Below the pieces are notes generated by a model. It had not been told where the DNA came from and did no database searches. It saw nothing but the letters and a program-made list of their open reading frames with translations. Shown here piece after piece: positions 1 to 8,235 of a stretch of DNA of 64,000 nucleotides. A program made the translations under genes and the position numbers. Source of the DNA: JANWHQ01 sp963775275 (GTDB lineage Bacteria > Pseudomonadota > Alphaproteobacteria > Caulobacterales > Caulobacteraceae). The DNA lies in NCBI GenBank assembly GCA_963775275.1, contig CAVZII010000005.1:372001-436000 (forward strand). The letters are read 5' to 3'. How positions within the stretch are numbered: position 1 is the stretch's first letter; each line of letters begins with the position of its first letter.

Positions 1-1
1 C

Positions 2-979
2 GGCGCGCGGGTGCAGGAATTGCGGGCGCGGCTGGCGGCCGAAGACCCCATGGTCGATCCGGCCGCCGGCGCGACATTCGACGACGCCCTGGCGCAAGCC
101 GTGGCGCGCGCCCAGAAGCGGTTCGGACTGAAGGACGACGGCGTCGTGGCCAGCCAGACGCTGGGAGCGCTCAACATTCCGGTCGAACGGCGCATCGACC
201 AGATCGTGGCGAACATGGAGCGCTGGCGTTGGCTGCCACAGATGCTGCCGACCGACCGGATCCAGGTGAACGTTGCGGCGGCGATCCTCACGGTTTTCCA
301 CGCGGACACGCCGATCATGTCCATGCGGGCCGTCACCGGCCGGCCGGGCGACGAGACTCCGATGCTGCAGTCCGAGATCCAGAGCATCGTCTTCAACCCG
401 CCCTGGAACGTGCCATCCAGCATCGCCGTGCGCGAGCTTTGGCCGAAGGAACGGGCGAATCCAGGCTACTTCGCGGCCCACGACTTCATCGTGATCCCGA
501 CCGGCGACGGCAGCTATCGATTGCAGCAGAAGGCGGGTCCCCAGGCGGCGCTGGGCAAGATAAAGTTCGACTTTCCCAACAACTACGGCGTCTATCTGCA
601 CGATACGCCGAGCCGGGGCCTGTTCTCCAATTACGGCCGCCTGGCCAGCCACGGCTGCGTCCGGCTGCAAAGGCCGCTCGAGCTGGCGAAGCTGGTGATG
701 CAGGGCGACCCGGTCTGGACGCCCGACGTCATCGACCAGACGATCGCCAGCGGCAGGACGGTGCGCGCGCCGCTGCAACGCCCCGTCGCGGTGATGCTGT
801 TCTATTGGACGGCCTATGTCGCGCCGGACGGGGAAGTGAACTTCCGTCAGGATCCTTACGGCTGGGACACGGCGTTGATCGACCGCCTGGCCGACTTCGA
901 CGCGGTGAGCACGACCCCGACAGCGCGTCCGACGCGACCGCAGGCGCCGCCTCTGGGGGCCGCGCAGACGACCGGCTGA
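2..979 (+). CDS. L,D-transpeptidase, LdtD/YcbB-like, 5' end cut by window edge
   Basis: Forms 3-3 cross-links in peptidoglycan in the periplasm. The visible part starts with a peptidoglycan-binding-like stretch (about residues 10-55, with KRFGLKDDGVV and QTLGALN), then a linker with ERWRWLP typical of the YcbB branch, then a YkuD catalytic domain ending in the signature SHGCVRL (about residue 215), whose Cys is the nucleophile. The reading frame is open to base 2, so the signal peptide and true start lie outside the window; the first visible GTG at 11 is not the likely start. The C-terminal tail is Pro/Thr-rich. It precedes another peptidoglycan-active gene in the same direction. Confidence 0.85.
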   Translation, partial: GARVQELRARLAAEDPMVDPAAGATFDDALAQAVARAQKRFGLKDDGVVASQTLGALNIPVERRIDQIVANMERWRWLPQMLPTDRIQVNVAAAILTVFHADTPIMSMRAVTGRPGDETPMLQSEIQSIVFNPPWNVPSSIAVRELWPKERANPGYFAAHDFIVIPTGDGSYRLQQKAGPQAALGKIKFDFPNNYGVYLHDTPSRGLFSNYGRLASHGCVRLQRPLELAKLVMQGDPVWTPDVIDQTIASGRTVRAPLQRPVAVMLFYWTAYVAPDGEVNFRQDPYGWDTALIDRLADFDAVSTTPTARPTRPQAPPLGAAQTTG

Positions 980-1050
980 GGCCGAGGCGGCTGGCGTCGC
1001 TCCGGCAGGCGTGAGAGGATGCTGAGCCCTGGACGAGGGGGGCGGAAGTC

Positions 1051-1743
1051 TTGATCGACAGACGCAAGCTGATCGGAATAGGACTCGGCGCGGGCGCAAG
1101 CTTGGCCGCGCCGGGACTGGCGTTGGCCGCCGCCCGCCACGGGAAGGCGCTGCGCCATGGTCCCTCCCGCCACAGCCCGGCTCATCACGGAAGGGCCCAT
1201 CATCACGCGGATGCTCGCCTGCGGCCGGACGCGATGCGTCGACTGGCGCGTTCTACGCTGAGCGCGTCGCCGCGCCGGATCGTCTTCGACAACCTGCACA
1301 CGGACGAAAAACTCGATGCCGTCTACTGGGCAGATGGCGAATACCTGCCCGACGCCCTGGCCGCGGTGAACAAGGTGCTGCGCGACTTCCGTACAGGCGA
1401 CGTCCATCCGATCGACCCGGACCTCCTGGACGTGCTGGTCCAGGTGCGCGCCGCCACGGGATCGACGTCATCCTTCCAGGTGATCTCGGGGTACCGGTCG
1501 CCGGCGACCAACGCGGTTCTGCACGAGCAGAGCGCCGAGGTGGCCAAGCACAGTTTCCACATGGACGGCATGGCGATCGACGTCCGCCTGGAGGACGTCG
1601 CGCTCTATCGGCTGCATGAGGCCGGCGTCGTCCTCGGCCGCGGCGGCATCGGCTATTATCCGGAACTCCAACTTCGTTCATCTGGACGTGGGGCCTGTGC
1701 GCCGCTGGCAAGGCGCGTGAGCGCGGGCATACGGCATGGCTGA
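1051..1743 (+). CDS. YcbK/DUF882 (peptidase M15A-type) murein hydrolase, apparent C-terminal frameshift
   Basis: Predicted Tat-exported Zn-dependent murein peptidase. The N-terminus has a twin-arginine signal (DRRKLIGIG, then an Ala/Leu-rich segment), followed by a His-rich linker (about residues 30-52) and the family core: SGYRSPATN, KHSFHMDGMAID. The third metal-binding motif, expected as VHLDVGPVRRW, is absent from this frame. It is encoded in the +1 frame from about 1667 to a stop at 1718-1720 (SNFVHLDVGPVRRWQGA). One extra base near 1664-1668 therefore breaks the gene; the intact protein would end at 1720. The start is TTG with GGAAG upstream. Real decay and an assembly indel both fit. 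Confidence 0.8.
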   Translation: MIDRRKLIGIGLGAGASLAAPGLALAAARHGKALRHGPSRHSPAHHGRAHHHADARLRPDAMRRLARSTLSASPRRIVFDNLHTDEKLDAVYWADGEYLPDALAAVNKVLRDFRTGDVHPIDPDLLDVLVQVRAATGSTSSFQVISGYRSPATNAVLHEQSAEVAKHSFHMDGMAIDVRLEDVALYRLHEAGVVLGRGGIGYYPELQLRSSGRGACAPLARRVSAGIRHG

Positions 1744-2053
1744 TCGGTCAGACTCGAACCCCCTGGGATGGTTCGTGGTCGGCATGCTGGCCGGCGTCGC
1801 CGCGACGCTCGGCCTCCTGATCCTCCTGAGCCGCGGACCGGACCAGGCCCAGCCGCGCGCCGAGCCCGCACGACGGGCCGTGCACAAGCCCACACGGGCC
1901 GAGCCAGAGGCCAAGCCCGCCCCGGCTCAGGCGCCGGCGAAGGCGGCTCCCGCACTGGAGCCGCTCGCCCCGCCGGACGCGCAGGTGCAGGAGGACGCCG
2001 CCGCGGCAGGGATGACCTCGCGCCCGTCTTCCCAGCCCCCGGCGCCACGGTAG
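1736..2053 (+). CDS. small single-TM, proline-rich protein (tandem paralogue 1)
   Basis: No recognised family. It has a short polar N-terminus with NPLGWF, one transmembrane helix (about residues 12-32), then a Pro/Ala/Lys-rich, probably periplasmic tail ending in DAQVQEDAAAAGMTSRP. The next gene on the same strand has the same plan and the same end motif (DAQVEEDAAAAGMTSQP), so the two look like tandem duplicates. The ATG lies 15 bases after the corrected end of the upstream peptidase gene and overlaps its uncorrected end, which suggests co-transcription with the cell-wall genes. Confidence 0.7.
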   Translation: MADRSDSNPLGWFVVGMLAGVAATLGLLILLSRGPDQAQPRAEPARRAVHKPTRAEPEAKPAPAQAPAKAAPALEPLAPPDAQVQEDAAAAGMTSRPSSQPPAPR

Positions 2054-2216
2054 GGCCGCGCGGTTAACGACGACTGGCGCGGGACCAGCGGCAGGGATAT
2101 CCTAGGGGCGCCGGCGTCGAGGCTTGGTGCGGCGAAAGACGGCGAGAGTCCGAGTGAGCCTGTTCAATCTCGTCCACCCCTTCGCCGGCCAACGGGCGCC
2201 GCGCCGGCGCATCGCC

Positions 2217-2612
2217 GTGGCGCGACACGCCAAGCAGAGCGACCCCTTGGGCTGGATCCTGCTGGGGTTCCTCCTGGGCGCAGGCGCAGCGATCACCGTC
2301 ATGATGCACGCCAACCTCTCCGTGCGCCGGATGCCCGAGCCGTTGAAGCTCCTCACACCGCCGGCCGCCGCGCCCAAGCCCCCTCCCCCGCCCAGCGCGC
2401 CGGCTGCTCCGGCGTCTGCCGTCACGCCGTCCAAGCCTGCGGCGGTCGCCCCGGCGCCGGCGACTGCCATGGCGTCTTCCGGCCCCGGGCTGATCGCGCC
2501 GGGCCCGCCGGACGCCCAGGTGGAGGAGGACGCGGCCGCGGCGGGCATGACCTCGCAGCCGCCAAAGGCGCCGCCAGCCGTCAAGAGCGCGGAGGCCCGC
2601 GGCCTTTACTGA
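2217..2612 (+). CDS. small single-TM, proline-rich protein (tandem paralogue 2)
   Basis: Paralogue of the preceding gene: SDPLGWILLGF aligns with SNPLGWFVVGM, then one TM helix, a Pro-rich spacer and DAQVEEDAAAAGMTS near the end. The frame is open further upstream, with possible starts at TTG 2124, GTG 2127 (GAGG four bases before it) and GTG 2154. GTG 2217 is chosen because it gives the same N-terminal length as the paralogue; it has no clear ribosome-binding site, so the start is uncertain. Function unknown; an envelope location is inferred from the TM segment. Confidence 0.6.
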   Translation: MARHAKQSDPLGWILLGFLLGAGAAITVMMHANLSVRRMPEPLKLLTPPAAAPKPPPPPSAPAAPASAVTPSKPAAVAPAPATAMASSGPGLIAPGPPDAQVEEDAAAAGMTSQPPKAPPAVKSAEARGLY

Positions 2613-2695
2613 TGAACTTTACGATGGGCGGAACCGAGGGCTCTCCCCTGCGTTGAGCAGGATTGCCGGCGGGTTGAGTGGCATAGGGGAGAGCC

Positions 2696-2893
2696 GTGCA
2701 GCTGCGGACGTTCCGGGTCGTTTTCCTGGACGAACGAGAGCGCGTCACCGGATTCGAAGACTTGCGCTGCGCCGACGATGGACAGGCGATCGAGGTTGTG
2801 CGCGCGCGCCGTCACCACCTGCCGGTCGAGTTGTGGCATGCCGGCCGCCTGATCGCCCGGTTCGATCCGCCTTCAGCCGCGCGCCGCTGTTGA
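2696..2893 (+). CDS. small conserved-type protein of unknown function
   Basis: A 65-residue soluble protein: beta-type start (FRVVFLDERERVTGFED), a Cys-Ala-Asp-Asp segment (CADDGQAIE) and a short end. GTG start with a good ribosome-binding site (GGGGAGAG) six bases upstream. Short proteins with this FLD...ADD..AIE pattern are common in Alphaproteobacteria, but I know no function. It stands alone between a TM protein and a secreted protein. Confidence 0.6.
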   Translation: MQLRTFRVVFLDERERVTGFEDLRCADDGQAIEVVRARRHHLPVELWHAGRLIARFDPPSAARRC

Positions 2894-2993
2894 GCCGCTC
2901 GCACAGCGACATCCGATCCGCACCGCGCAGGGCGCTTGGGTTCCGGCGGCGTTCGCGCGATACCTCCCCCGAACCGACATCGGACAGACGACC

Positions 2994-3422
2994 ATGCTGA
3001 AACTCGCAGCGCGGATCGGCGCGATCTCGACGGTCCTCAGCGTCCTCACCCCCGTGGGCGCGCACGCCCTCAGCGCCGACGGCGCCATCCGCACGGCCGG
3101 GGACTGGCTGGAACTGTGCGAGGACCACGCCCCGGCCTCGTCGGCGGCGTCCGGCGCGGCCTGCCGAGCCTATGCACAGGGCGCAATCGAGGGGGCGGAG
3201 CTGATGCACGCCGCCGATCGCGGCGGTCCGTTGGCGCCTCTGTTCTGCGCCCCCGCCAACGTGACCAACAACGATTTCATCGCCGCCATCCGCGAGCTGG
3301 TGCTCCGGCATCCGGAACGGCGAGACTATCCGGCCGCCACGGTGATCGTGGGCGGCGGCGCCGAACTCTTCCCGTGCCGCAAGCCCGCCCCAACTCCTCA
3401 CCGAAGGAAGCGTCGGCGGTAA
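2994..3422 (+). CDS. Rap1a/Tai-like secreted protein
   Basis: Has a signal peptide (about residues 1-25, ending AHALS) and a small domain with four well-placed Cys: WLELCED, AACRAYAQG, FCAP and LFPCRKP. This matches the Rap1a/Tai immunity-protein family, which holds type VI secretion immunity proteins and many orphan periplasmic members. No T6SS effector or structural gene is visible nearby, so an immunity role is not supported by context. The C-terminus is very basic (HRRKRRR). Confidence 0.65.
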   Translation: MLKLAARIGAISTVLSVLTPVGAHALSADGAIRTAGDWLELCEDHAPASSAASGAACRAYAQGAIEGAELMHAADRGGPLAPLFCAPANVTNNDFIAAIRELVLRHPERRDYPAATVIVGGGAELFPCRKPAPTPHRRKRRR

Positions 3423-3780
3423 AGTCGGCCCTGCGCCATCGATCGGACCAGTGACCGGCGAAACGCGGCGGTTCGTGGCGGACGGGCCGTTCCAGTAGAG
3501 CCCAAAGATCCGGTCATTGCCTTCCGAAGGATCAGCGCAAGAACAAGGGCCACCTTGAATTGGCGCGTCGATGATCACCAATTCCACTACGCCACAACCG
3601 CGTTTTTCCAGAGCTTCCGGAATAGCCCCGAACCGAAGGCCGCGTATATTCCGGACTATTTTTCGAGAACATATGGCTAACGACGGATTTACTACGCTCG
3701 TTTGAAACTGAGCAATACAAGCTGGGCCATAAGGCGCACCAACGGCCAAAAGGCCAACACAGGTGGGTGGGGTTTGGAAC
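3423..3780 (+). other. AT-richer intergenic region upstream of the S8 autotransporter
   Basis: About 360 bases without a convincing gene. Base composition between roughly 3570 and 3760 is clearly more AT-rich than the surroundings, and codon-position GC bias disappears. It probably holds the promoter of the downstream protease, but no -35/-10 pair could be assigned with confidence. Confidence 0.5.
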
Positions 3781-6700
3781 ATGGCTCCGAGATCCTTCGC
3801 AACGGCGCTGAAGATCGTCGCCATGGCGTCCGCTTCGGCGCTGGCCATGGGCGCACAGGCGCAAGCCAGGCAAAGCCAAGCGCAGGCGCCATCGACGACG
3901 ACGGCAACGACCGCTACGCCATCAACTCCCGCGCCCGGCGCAGTATCGCCCTATTACGGCAATCTGAAGCCGTTCTACGGGAACCTTAGGCCGTTCTATG
4001 GGAATCTTCGTCCATTTTACGGGAATCTTCGCCCGTTCTATGGAAACCTTCGGCCATTCTGGGGAAATCTTAAACCATTCTGGGGAAATCTTAAACCCTT
4101 CGCCGACGTCAGGGATCCGAGCTTCTGGGGCTCGCTCAGCGGCTATATCGACGCCAACAAAAGGTACGACGGCGCCCAGGTGGCCGCCTTCTGGGAGACC
4201 CAGGGCGCGAAGTACAATTCGATCCTGACGGCCTGGTCGTCGGCTTCCACGAGCGCAGACTACGCCAATGTCGCCCAGATGCTGCAAGGCGTCGTCGGCG
4301 ACGCCTCGGCCTTCTGGGGCGACGAGGTGACGAAGGCCACGAAGGCGAAGACCTTCGACGACGGCTTCGCCAACGCGTTCCTGGCCAAGCACGGCATCGA
4401 CCTCAGCGACCCAAGCTCGCTGGCCAACATCGACCAGAACGACGCGGCCATGTTCTTCCTGGACTGGTACGACAACCTGATGAGCTTCTCGGGCGCCGGC
4501 CACGTGGACTGGTGGATGGGCGCGACCGGCTGGTCGCCGGCCCTGGCCCAGACCGAGGGAGACGTCGGCGGCGGCGCCAAGCCGGTGACCATCGGCATGC
4601 TCGACTTCGCCGTGCTCAACGGCGGCAAGGCCAAGAAGGGCACGGTGCTGCAGTACGGCTCGGACGTGTTCGGCGACGGCCACGGCGCAGCGGTCGGCAG
4701 CCTGATCATGAGCTCGCTCGACGGCTCCAACATCATGGGCGTGATGCCGGCGGGCGACGCCACGATCGACGTCTACGACCCCTACGACAGCACGGGCACG
4801 ACCAACTGGACCGACGTGGGCAAGGGCATCGACACCCTGACCTCGTCCTACTTCAACAAGGGCACGGGCAAGACGCTGCCCCTGGGCCTGAGCGGCGCGA
4901 TCCCGCTGGTGAACTCGCTGCTCTCCAACGGCATCGGGCCCATCAAGATCGCGCCGGCCGGCGCGGCGCTGGGCGTGATCAACGCCTCGCTCGGCGAGCC
5001 CGGCTGGACGCTCAGCCCCGGCTGGAACGGCGCGCTCGCCTCGGGCAGCGCCAAGTATTCGGTGCTGGTCGTCGCGGCGGGCAACGAGGGCGTGACCCAG
5101 CCTTCGAACATCGCGTGGAACTTCGCGGTCAATCCGACCCTGATCGTGGTCGGCTCGGTCGGCCTGGACGGGACCATCTCCAACTTCTCGAACACGCCGG
5201 GCGAAGCCTGCCTGACCGACACGGCGGGCGGCGGCTGCGACAAGCTGAAGAACCACTTCCTCGTCGCGCCCGGCGAGCTGATCCTGGTCTCCGACGGCCA
5301 GGGCGGCATCTCGCGCCAGACGGGCACCTCGCTCGCCGCGCCGCTGGTGACCGGCGCGATCGGCCTTCTGGAGGCGCGCTGGCCCTGGCTCTCCAACTAT
5401 CCGGACGAGACCGCGCAGATCATCCTGCAGTCGGCGACGCCGATCCACTCGGCCGACTACACCGGCTCGGGCCCGGACCCGGTCTACGGCTGGGGCGAGC
5501 TGAACATCGCCGCCTCGCAGTCGCCGCTGAACTGGAACAACCTCGTGTTCCTGCAGTCGACCAAGGGCCTCCTGTCGCTTCCGATACCGGTTTCGGCGAG
5601 CCGGGTCATGGCCGAGGTGCGGACCGGCAACCAAGCCAGCTGGGACAGCTCCAGGCTCTACTTCACGGCTTTCGAGAAGGTGGGCAACACGTTCCGGGAC
5701 TTCGAGATCCCGATGGCGTCGTCGCTGGTGGGGCAGAACGTGTCCACGCTGGCCGGCAGGCAGCTCTTCCAGAGCTACCTGACGAGCGGCCTGCAGGGCT
5801 GGGTCAAGGGCGGGGCCAAGTTCGGCGGCGCCAAGGGCTACGACCCGGCGACCGCCCACTTCATGGATTCCAGCGCCCAGATCGGGCAGTTCGGGGACAT
5901 GGAGCTGCGGGCGCGGTTCGAGCCGGGCCAGGCGACCTACGGCTTCCGCCAGGACAACCGTCCGGTGGACATGGACTTCGCCCTGGTCGGCGACAGGCGC
6001 ACGCTGAGCTTCGGCTTCGGCGACGGCGCGTCGGCGCTGAGCGGCCAGCCAGGCCTTTCCGGCCCGGCGGACTTCCAGATCGGCCGCGGCGGCGCCAACC
6101 CCCTGCTGGGCCTGGCCTCGGGCGGCGCCTACGTCGACTGGCGCATGTCGGTGCTGAAGGGCCTGTCGGTGAACTTCGGCGCCACCCAGCGCCGCAGCGA
6201 GCGCGACTATGCGACCCTCACGCCGCTGCAGCGGAACTCGCCGGCCGCCGTCTACAGCGCCAACGCCGAGCACGTCGGGCTCGACTACGCCGCCGGCAAG
6301 CGGCTGGTGCTGCACGCGGGGCTGACCCAGCTGCGCGAAGACTCCGGCCTGCTCGGCATCCAGTCGCTGCAGCCCGCGGCGCTGCAGAACGGCTCGGTCA
6401 GCCGGGCGGCGAGCTTCGGCGTCGACTACAAGCTGACGAAGACCCTGTCGCTCAGCGCGTCGGGGACGGTGGCCAAGACCAGCACCGTGGGCTTGCAGGG
6501 CCTCACGACCGCCCAAGGCGGCCTGACCAGCACGGCGGCGGAGATCGCGATCTCCAAGGCCCGCGTGTTCGACAAGAACGACCGCCTGCGGCTGACCTTG
6601 TCCAAGCCGATGCAGGTCGTCGCGGGCGCCTTGCAGTACACGGACTATGCCGTGACCAACCGCCAGACCGGCGCGGTGGGCCCGGTGGTCGAGACGGCCA

Positions 6701-6873
6701 ACGTCGCGACCGGCCGCACGCCCTTCGCCGCCGAGCTCTACTACGGCCGGCTGCTGCCCAGCCAGTCCGCCGAGGCCGCGGTGTTCGTCCACGCCGGTGT
6801 GGACACCGGCCAGTTCGGCCCGGTCAACCAGACCGACTACATGGTTGGCTACCGCTACCGGATGGTGTTCTGA
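3781..6873 (+). CDS. S8 (subtilisin) family serine protease autotransporter with N-terminal YGNLxPF repeats
   Basis: Large exported protease (1030 aa). Order: signal peptide (residues 1-29, ending AQA), Thr/Pro linker, seven heptads of (Y/W)GNL(K/R)PF (about residues 59-107), a helical spacer, then the subtilase domain. The triad is visible: Asp in IGMLDFAV (about 274), His in GDGHGAAVG (about 301), Ser in GTSLAAPLVTG (about 516), plus the oxyanion Asn in INASLG (about 401). The last 300 residues look like an outer-membrane beta-barrel and end in an aromatic residue (YRYRMVF), as in type V autotransporters. ATG 3781 is preferred over GTG 3763 because GGTGGGG lies upstream and the signal peptide then starts properly. 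Substrate unknown. Confidence 0.88.
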   Translation: MAPRSFATALKIVAMASASALAMGAQAQARQSQAQAPSTTTATTATPSTPAPGAVSPYYGNLKPFYGNLRPFYGNLRPFYGNLRPFYGNLRPFWGNLKPFWGNLKPFADVRDPSFWGSLSGYIDANKRYDGAQVAAFWETQGAKYNSILTAWSSASTSADYANVAQMLQGVVGDASAFWGDEVTKATKAKTFDDGFANAFLAKHGIDLSDPSSLANIDQNDAAMFFLDWYDNLMSFSGAGHVDWWMGATGWSPALAQTEGDVGGGAKPVTIGMLDFAVLNGGKAKKGTVLQYGSDVFGDGHGAAVGSLIMSSLDGSNIMGVMPAGDATIDVYDPYDSTGTTNWTDVGKGIDTLTSSYFNKGTGKTLPLGLSGAIPLVNSLLSNGIGPIKIAPAGAALGVINASLGEPGWTLSPGWNGALASGSAKYSVLVVAAGNEGVTQPSNIAWNFAVNPTLIVVGSVGLDGTISNFSNTPGEACLTDTAGGGCDKLKNHFLVAPGELILVSDGQGGISRQTGTSLAAPLVTGAIGLLEARWPWLSNYPDETAQIILQSATPIHSADYTGSGPDPVYGWGELNIAASQSPLNWNNLVFLQSTKGLLSLPIPVSASRVMAEVRTGNQASWDSSRLYFTAFEKVGNTFRDFEIPMASSLVGQNVSTLAGRQLFQSYLTSGLQGWVKGGAKFGGAKGYDPATAHFMDSSAQIGQFGDMELRARFEPGQATYGFRQDNRPVDMDFALVGDRRTLSFGFGDGASALSGQPGLSGPADFQIGRGGANPLLGLASGGAYVDWRMSVLKGLSVNFGATQRRSERDYATLTPLQRNSPAAVYSANAEHVGLDYAAGKRLVLHAGLTQLREDSGLLGIQSLQPAALQNGSVSRAASFGVDYKLTKTLSLSASGTVAKTSTVGLQGLTTAQGGLTSTAAEIAISKARVFDKNDRLRLTLSKPMQVVAGALQYTDYAVTNRQTGAVGPVVETANVATGRTPFAAELYYGRLLPSQSAEAAVFVHAGVDTGQFGPVNQTDYMVGYRYRMVF
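3955..4101 (+). repeat. seven tandem 21-bp units coding YGNL(K/R)PF
   Basis: Seven in-frame 21-base units (147 bases) at the N-terminus of the S8 protease. The first five carry Tyr and the last two carry Trp at the first position; codons vary at wobble sites, which points to selection on the peptide rather than a very recent expansion. Related PFYGN-type repeats occur in other Caulobacterales S8 proteases as far as I recall; their role is unknown. Confidence 0.95.
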
Positions 6874-6965
6874 TCCACGGCGCGGGGCGGACCCGAGTCC
6901 GCCCCGCCACGCCGTCCGCGTCAGCCTGCCCGGCTCGGGGCCGAGGGCTCCGCCGGGATCTTGTG

Positions 6966-7352
6966 ATGCATGTGCTGTGCGTCGATGACGAGCCGACCAA
7001 CCGACGGATCGTCCGCGAGTTGCTCGCAGCCGCAGAGATCACCGTCGCAGAGGCCGCCGATGCCGAGACGGGCCTCGCCATGTTCAATTCACAGCCCTTC
7101 GACCTGGTGCTGATGGACCTGCGCATGCCGGGCATGGACGGCCTGACCGCCATCGAGAAGATCCGGGCGCGGCCGGACGAGCGCTCGTCCACGCCGGTGA
7201 TCCTGGTCACCGCGGACGTGAGCGAGGGCCTCGCCGAGCGATCCCAGACGGCCGGCGCCAACGAGGTGGTGCACAAACCCGTCGACGCGCGGACGCTGTT
7301 CGACGCCATCGCGGGGGTGATGTACGCGGCCGGCTCCGAGACCCTGAGCTGA
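6966..7352 (+). CDS. single-domain response regulator (CheY-like receiver)
   Basis: A stand-alone receiver of 128 residues: acidic pair in VLCVDDEP, phosphoacceptor Asp in DLVLMDLRMPGMDG (about residue 52), Thr in ILVTAD and Lys in VVHKPV. No output domain, so it probably acts by protein contact or phosphotransfer. It is clearly paralogous to the receiver gene at 12794-13186 (shared ETGLAM, FDLVLMDLRMPGMDGLTAI), which sits beside a sensor kinase; that kinase is a possible phosphodonor for both. ATG chosen because the conserved N-terminus (MHVLCVDDE) begins there. Confidence 0.9.
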   Translation: MHVLCVDDEPTNRRIVRELLAAAEITVAEAADAETGLAMFNSQPFDLVLMDLRMPGMDGLTAIEKIRARPDERSSTPVILVTADVSEGLAERSQTAGANEVVHKPVDARTLFDAIAGVMYAAGSETLS

Positions 7353-7411
7353 AGGCGCGGGGTCCGGCTTTACCGACCCCGCCAGCCCTTCCCATCCGAG
7401 CAGAGAAGACT

Positions 7412-7443
7412 ATCCCGGGCGCCGCGAAGCGCCCGTCCGGGAT
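7412..7443 (+). terminator. strong hairpin downstream of the receiver gene
   Basis: Inverted repeat ATCCC-GGGCGC, loop CGCGAA, GCGCCC, bulge GTCC, GGGAT. No T-run follows, so it is either a factor-dependent terminator or an mRNA-stabilising end. The following stretch to 7696 shows no gene I can support. Confidence 0.5.
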
Positions 7444-7696
7444 CTCCCAGTGGATCGGATCCGACGCCCGGCGCCCGCCCAAGGTCTTTCACAACTCGCC
7501 GAGGGGCGACGCGGCCGTGCCCGTCAGCCGACCATTGGAACCGCTCCGGCGGATGTGAAGCGTCCGTCGAACCTCGCCTGTTTCCGCGGCGGCGTTGCGC
7601 CAAGGACAGCCGGTGCTGTGCGTCCCGAGTCCGGAGGTCGCCTGGACGATGGCGAAGGCGAGATTGCCGGCCGAAGCGGCGGCGCTTGCTCGACCT

Positions 7697-7861
7697 TCAG
7701 CGAAGGCCGAGGAACCCCGCCAACCAGAGAACAATGAGAACCACCAGCACCAAGCCGAGGATTCCGCCAAGTCCCGGAACGCCCCAGCGCCTGTAGCCGT
7801 AGTAGCCGCCGCCTCCGCCAAACAGCAGGAGCAGAATGATGATGATCAAGATGAGCGACAT
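7697..7861 (-). CDS. 54-aa glycine-rich membrane protein, DUF3309-like
   Basis: Very short membrane protein: TM helix MSLILIIIILLLLFGGGG, a short loop GYYGYRRWG, then a second hydrophobic segment ending WLAGFLGLR. This matches the small DUF3309-like proteins common in Alphaproteobacteria, whose function is unknown. The start is the ATG at 7861 with AGGTGG eight bases upstream. It is too short to be found by usual length cut-offs. The next small gene upstream on this strand is also a membrane microprotein. Confidence 0.75.
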   Translation of the reverse strand: MSLILIIIILLLLFGGGGGYYGYRRWGVPGLGGILGLVLVVLIVLWLAGFLGLR

Positions 7862-7911
7862 TGAAACCACCTGCCTATTTGGAGGGTTAACCCGTCTTCC
7901 ATGTAAAAGCT

Positions 7912-8109
7912 CTATCGGCCACGGCCAATGTGAATACTGCCCCGCGACCCCAGGACTCCAGATACCTGCAGTACTCAGATAGCCGCGCAAGTGACGACGA
8001 CGGCGTTGAGGATGTTCTTGATCTTACCGTCCATGGGTTTGAAGTGGTTGATCAGCCAGAGCAGCACGCCAACCACGATCAGGACGATGACGGCATTGTT
8101 CAGGGAAAT
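7912..8109 (-). pseudogene. Thivi_2564-like small membrane protein with in-frame TGA and ATT start
   Basis: Reading the minus strand from 8109 gives SLNNAVIVLIVVGVLLW, then NHFKPMDGKIKNILNAVVV, which matches the small Thivi_2564-type membrane proteins. A TGA stop occurs at 7975-7977 where relatives usually have Trp (I-stop-VLQVSGVLGS); reading through continues with a family-like tail (IHIGRGR) to TAG at 7912. The only start fitting the ribosome-binding site (AGGGAGA) is ATT; the normal ATG seems mutated. Two lesions in one tiny gene suggest a decayed copy, or sequence errors. The family assignment is from memory of its pattern. Confidence 0.55.
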
Positions 8110-8235
8110 GGAGGTTCTCCCTTAGGGCTATGGCGTCTTGGGACTCCGCCGGCGCCCGCCATCAGCGGCAGTCGCCAAAGTCGGGAATCAGGCGGCGTGA
8201 CGGACGTGTTCGAAAGCCTTGCGCCCCATACGCAG

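Noticed and set aside
2994..3422. Rap1a/Tai-like protein as part of a T6SS effector pair
   Set aside because: No effector or T6SS gene is nearby; orphan members of the family are common.
3922..6792. Very long minus-strand open frame opposite the S8 protease, and a long +2-frame one over the same gene
   Set aside because: Shadow frames of a GC-rich gene; Arg/Gly/Ala/His-rich with no domains, while the S8 frame has triad, signal peptide and barrel.
7975..7977. TGA in the Thivi_2564-like gene as selenocysteine or recoded Trp
   Set aside because: No SECIS-like structure was seen, other genes use TGA as stop, and a point mutation or error is simpler.
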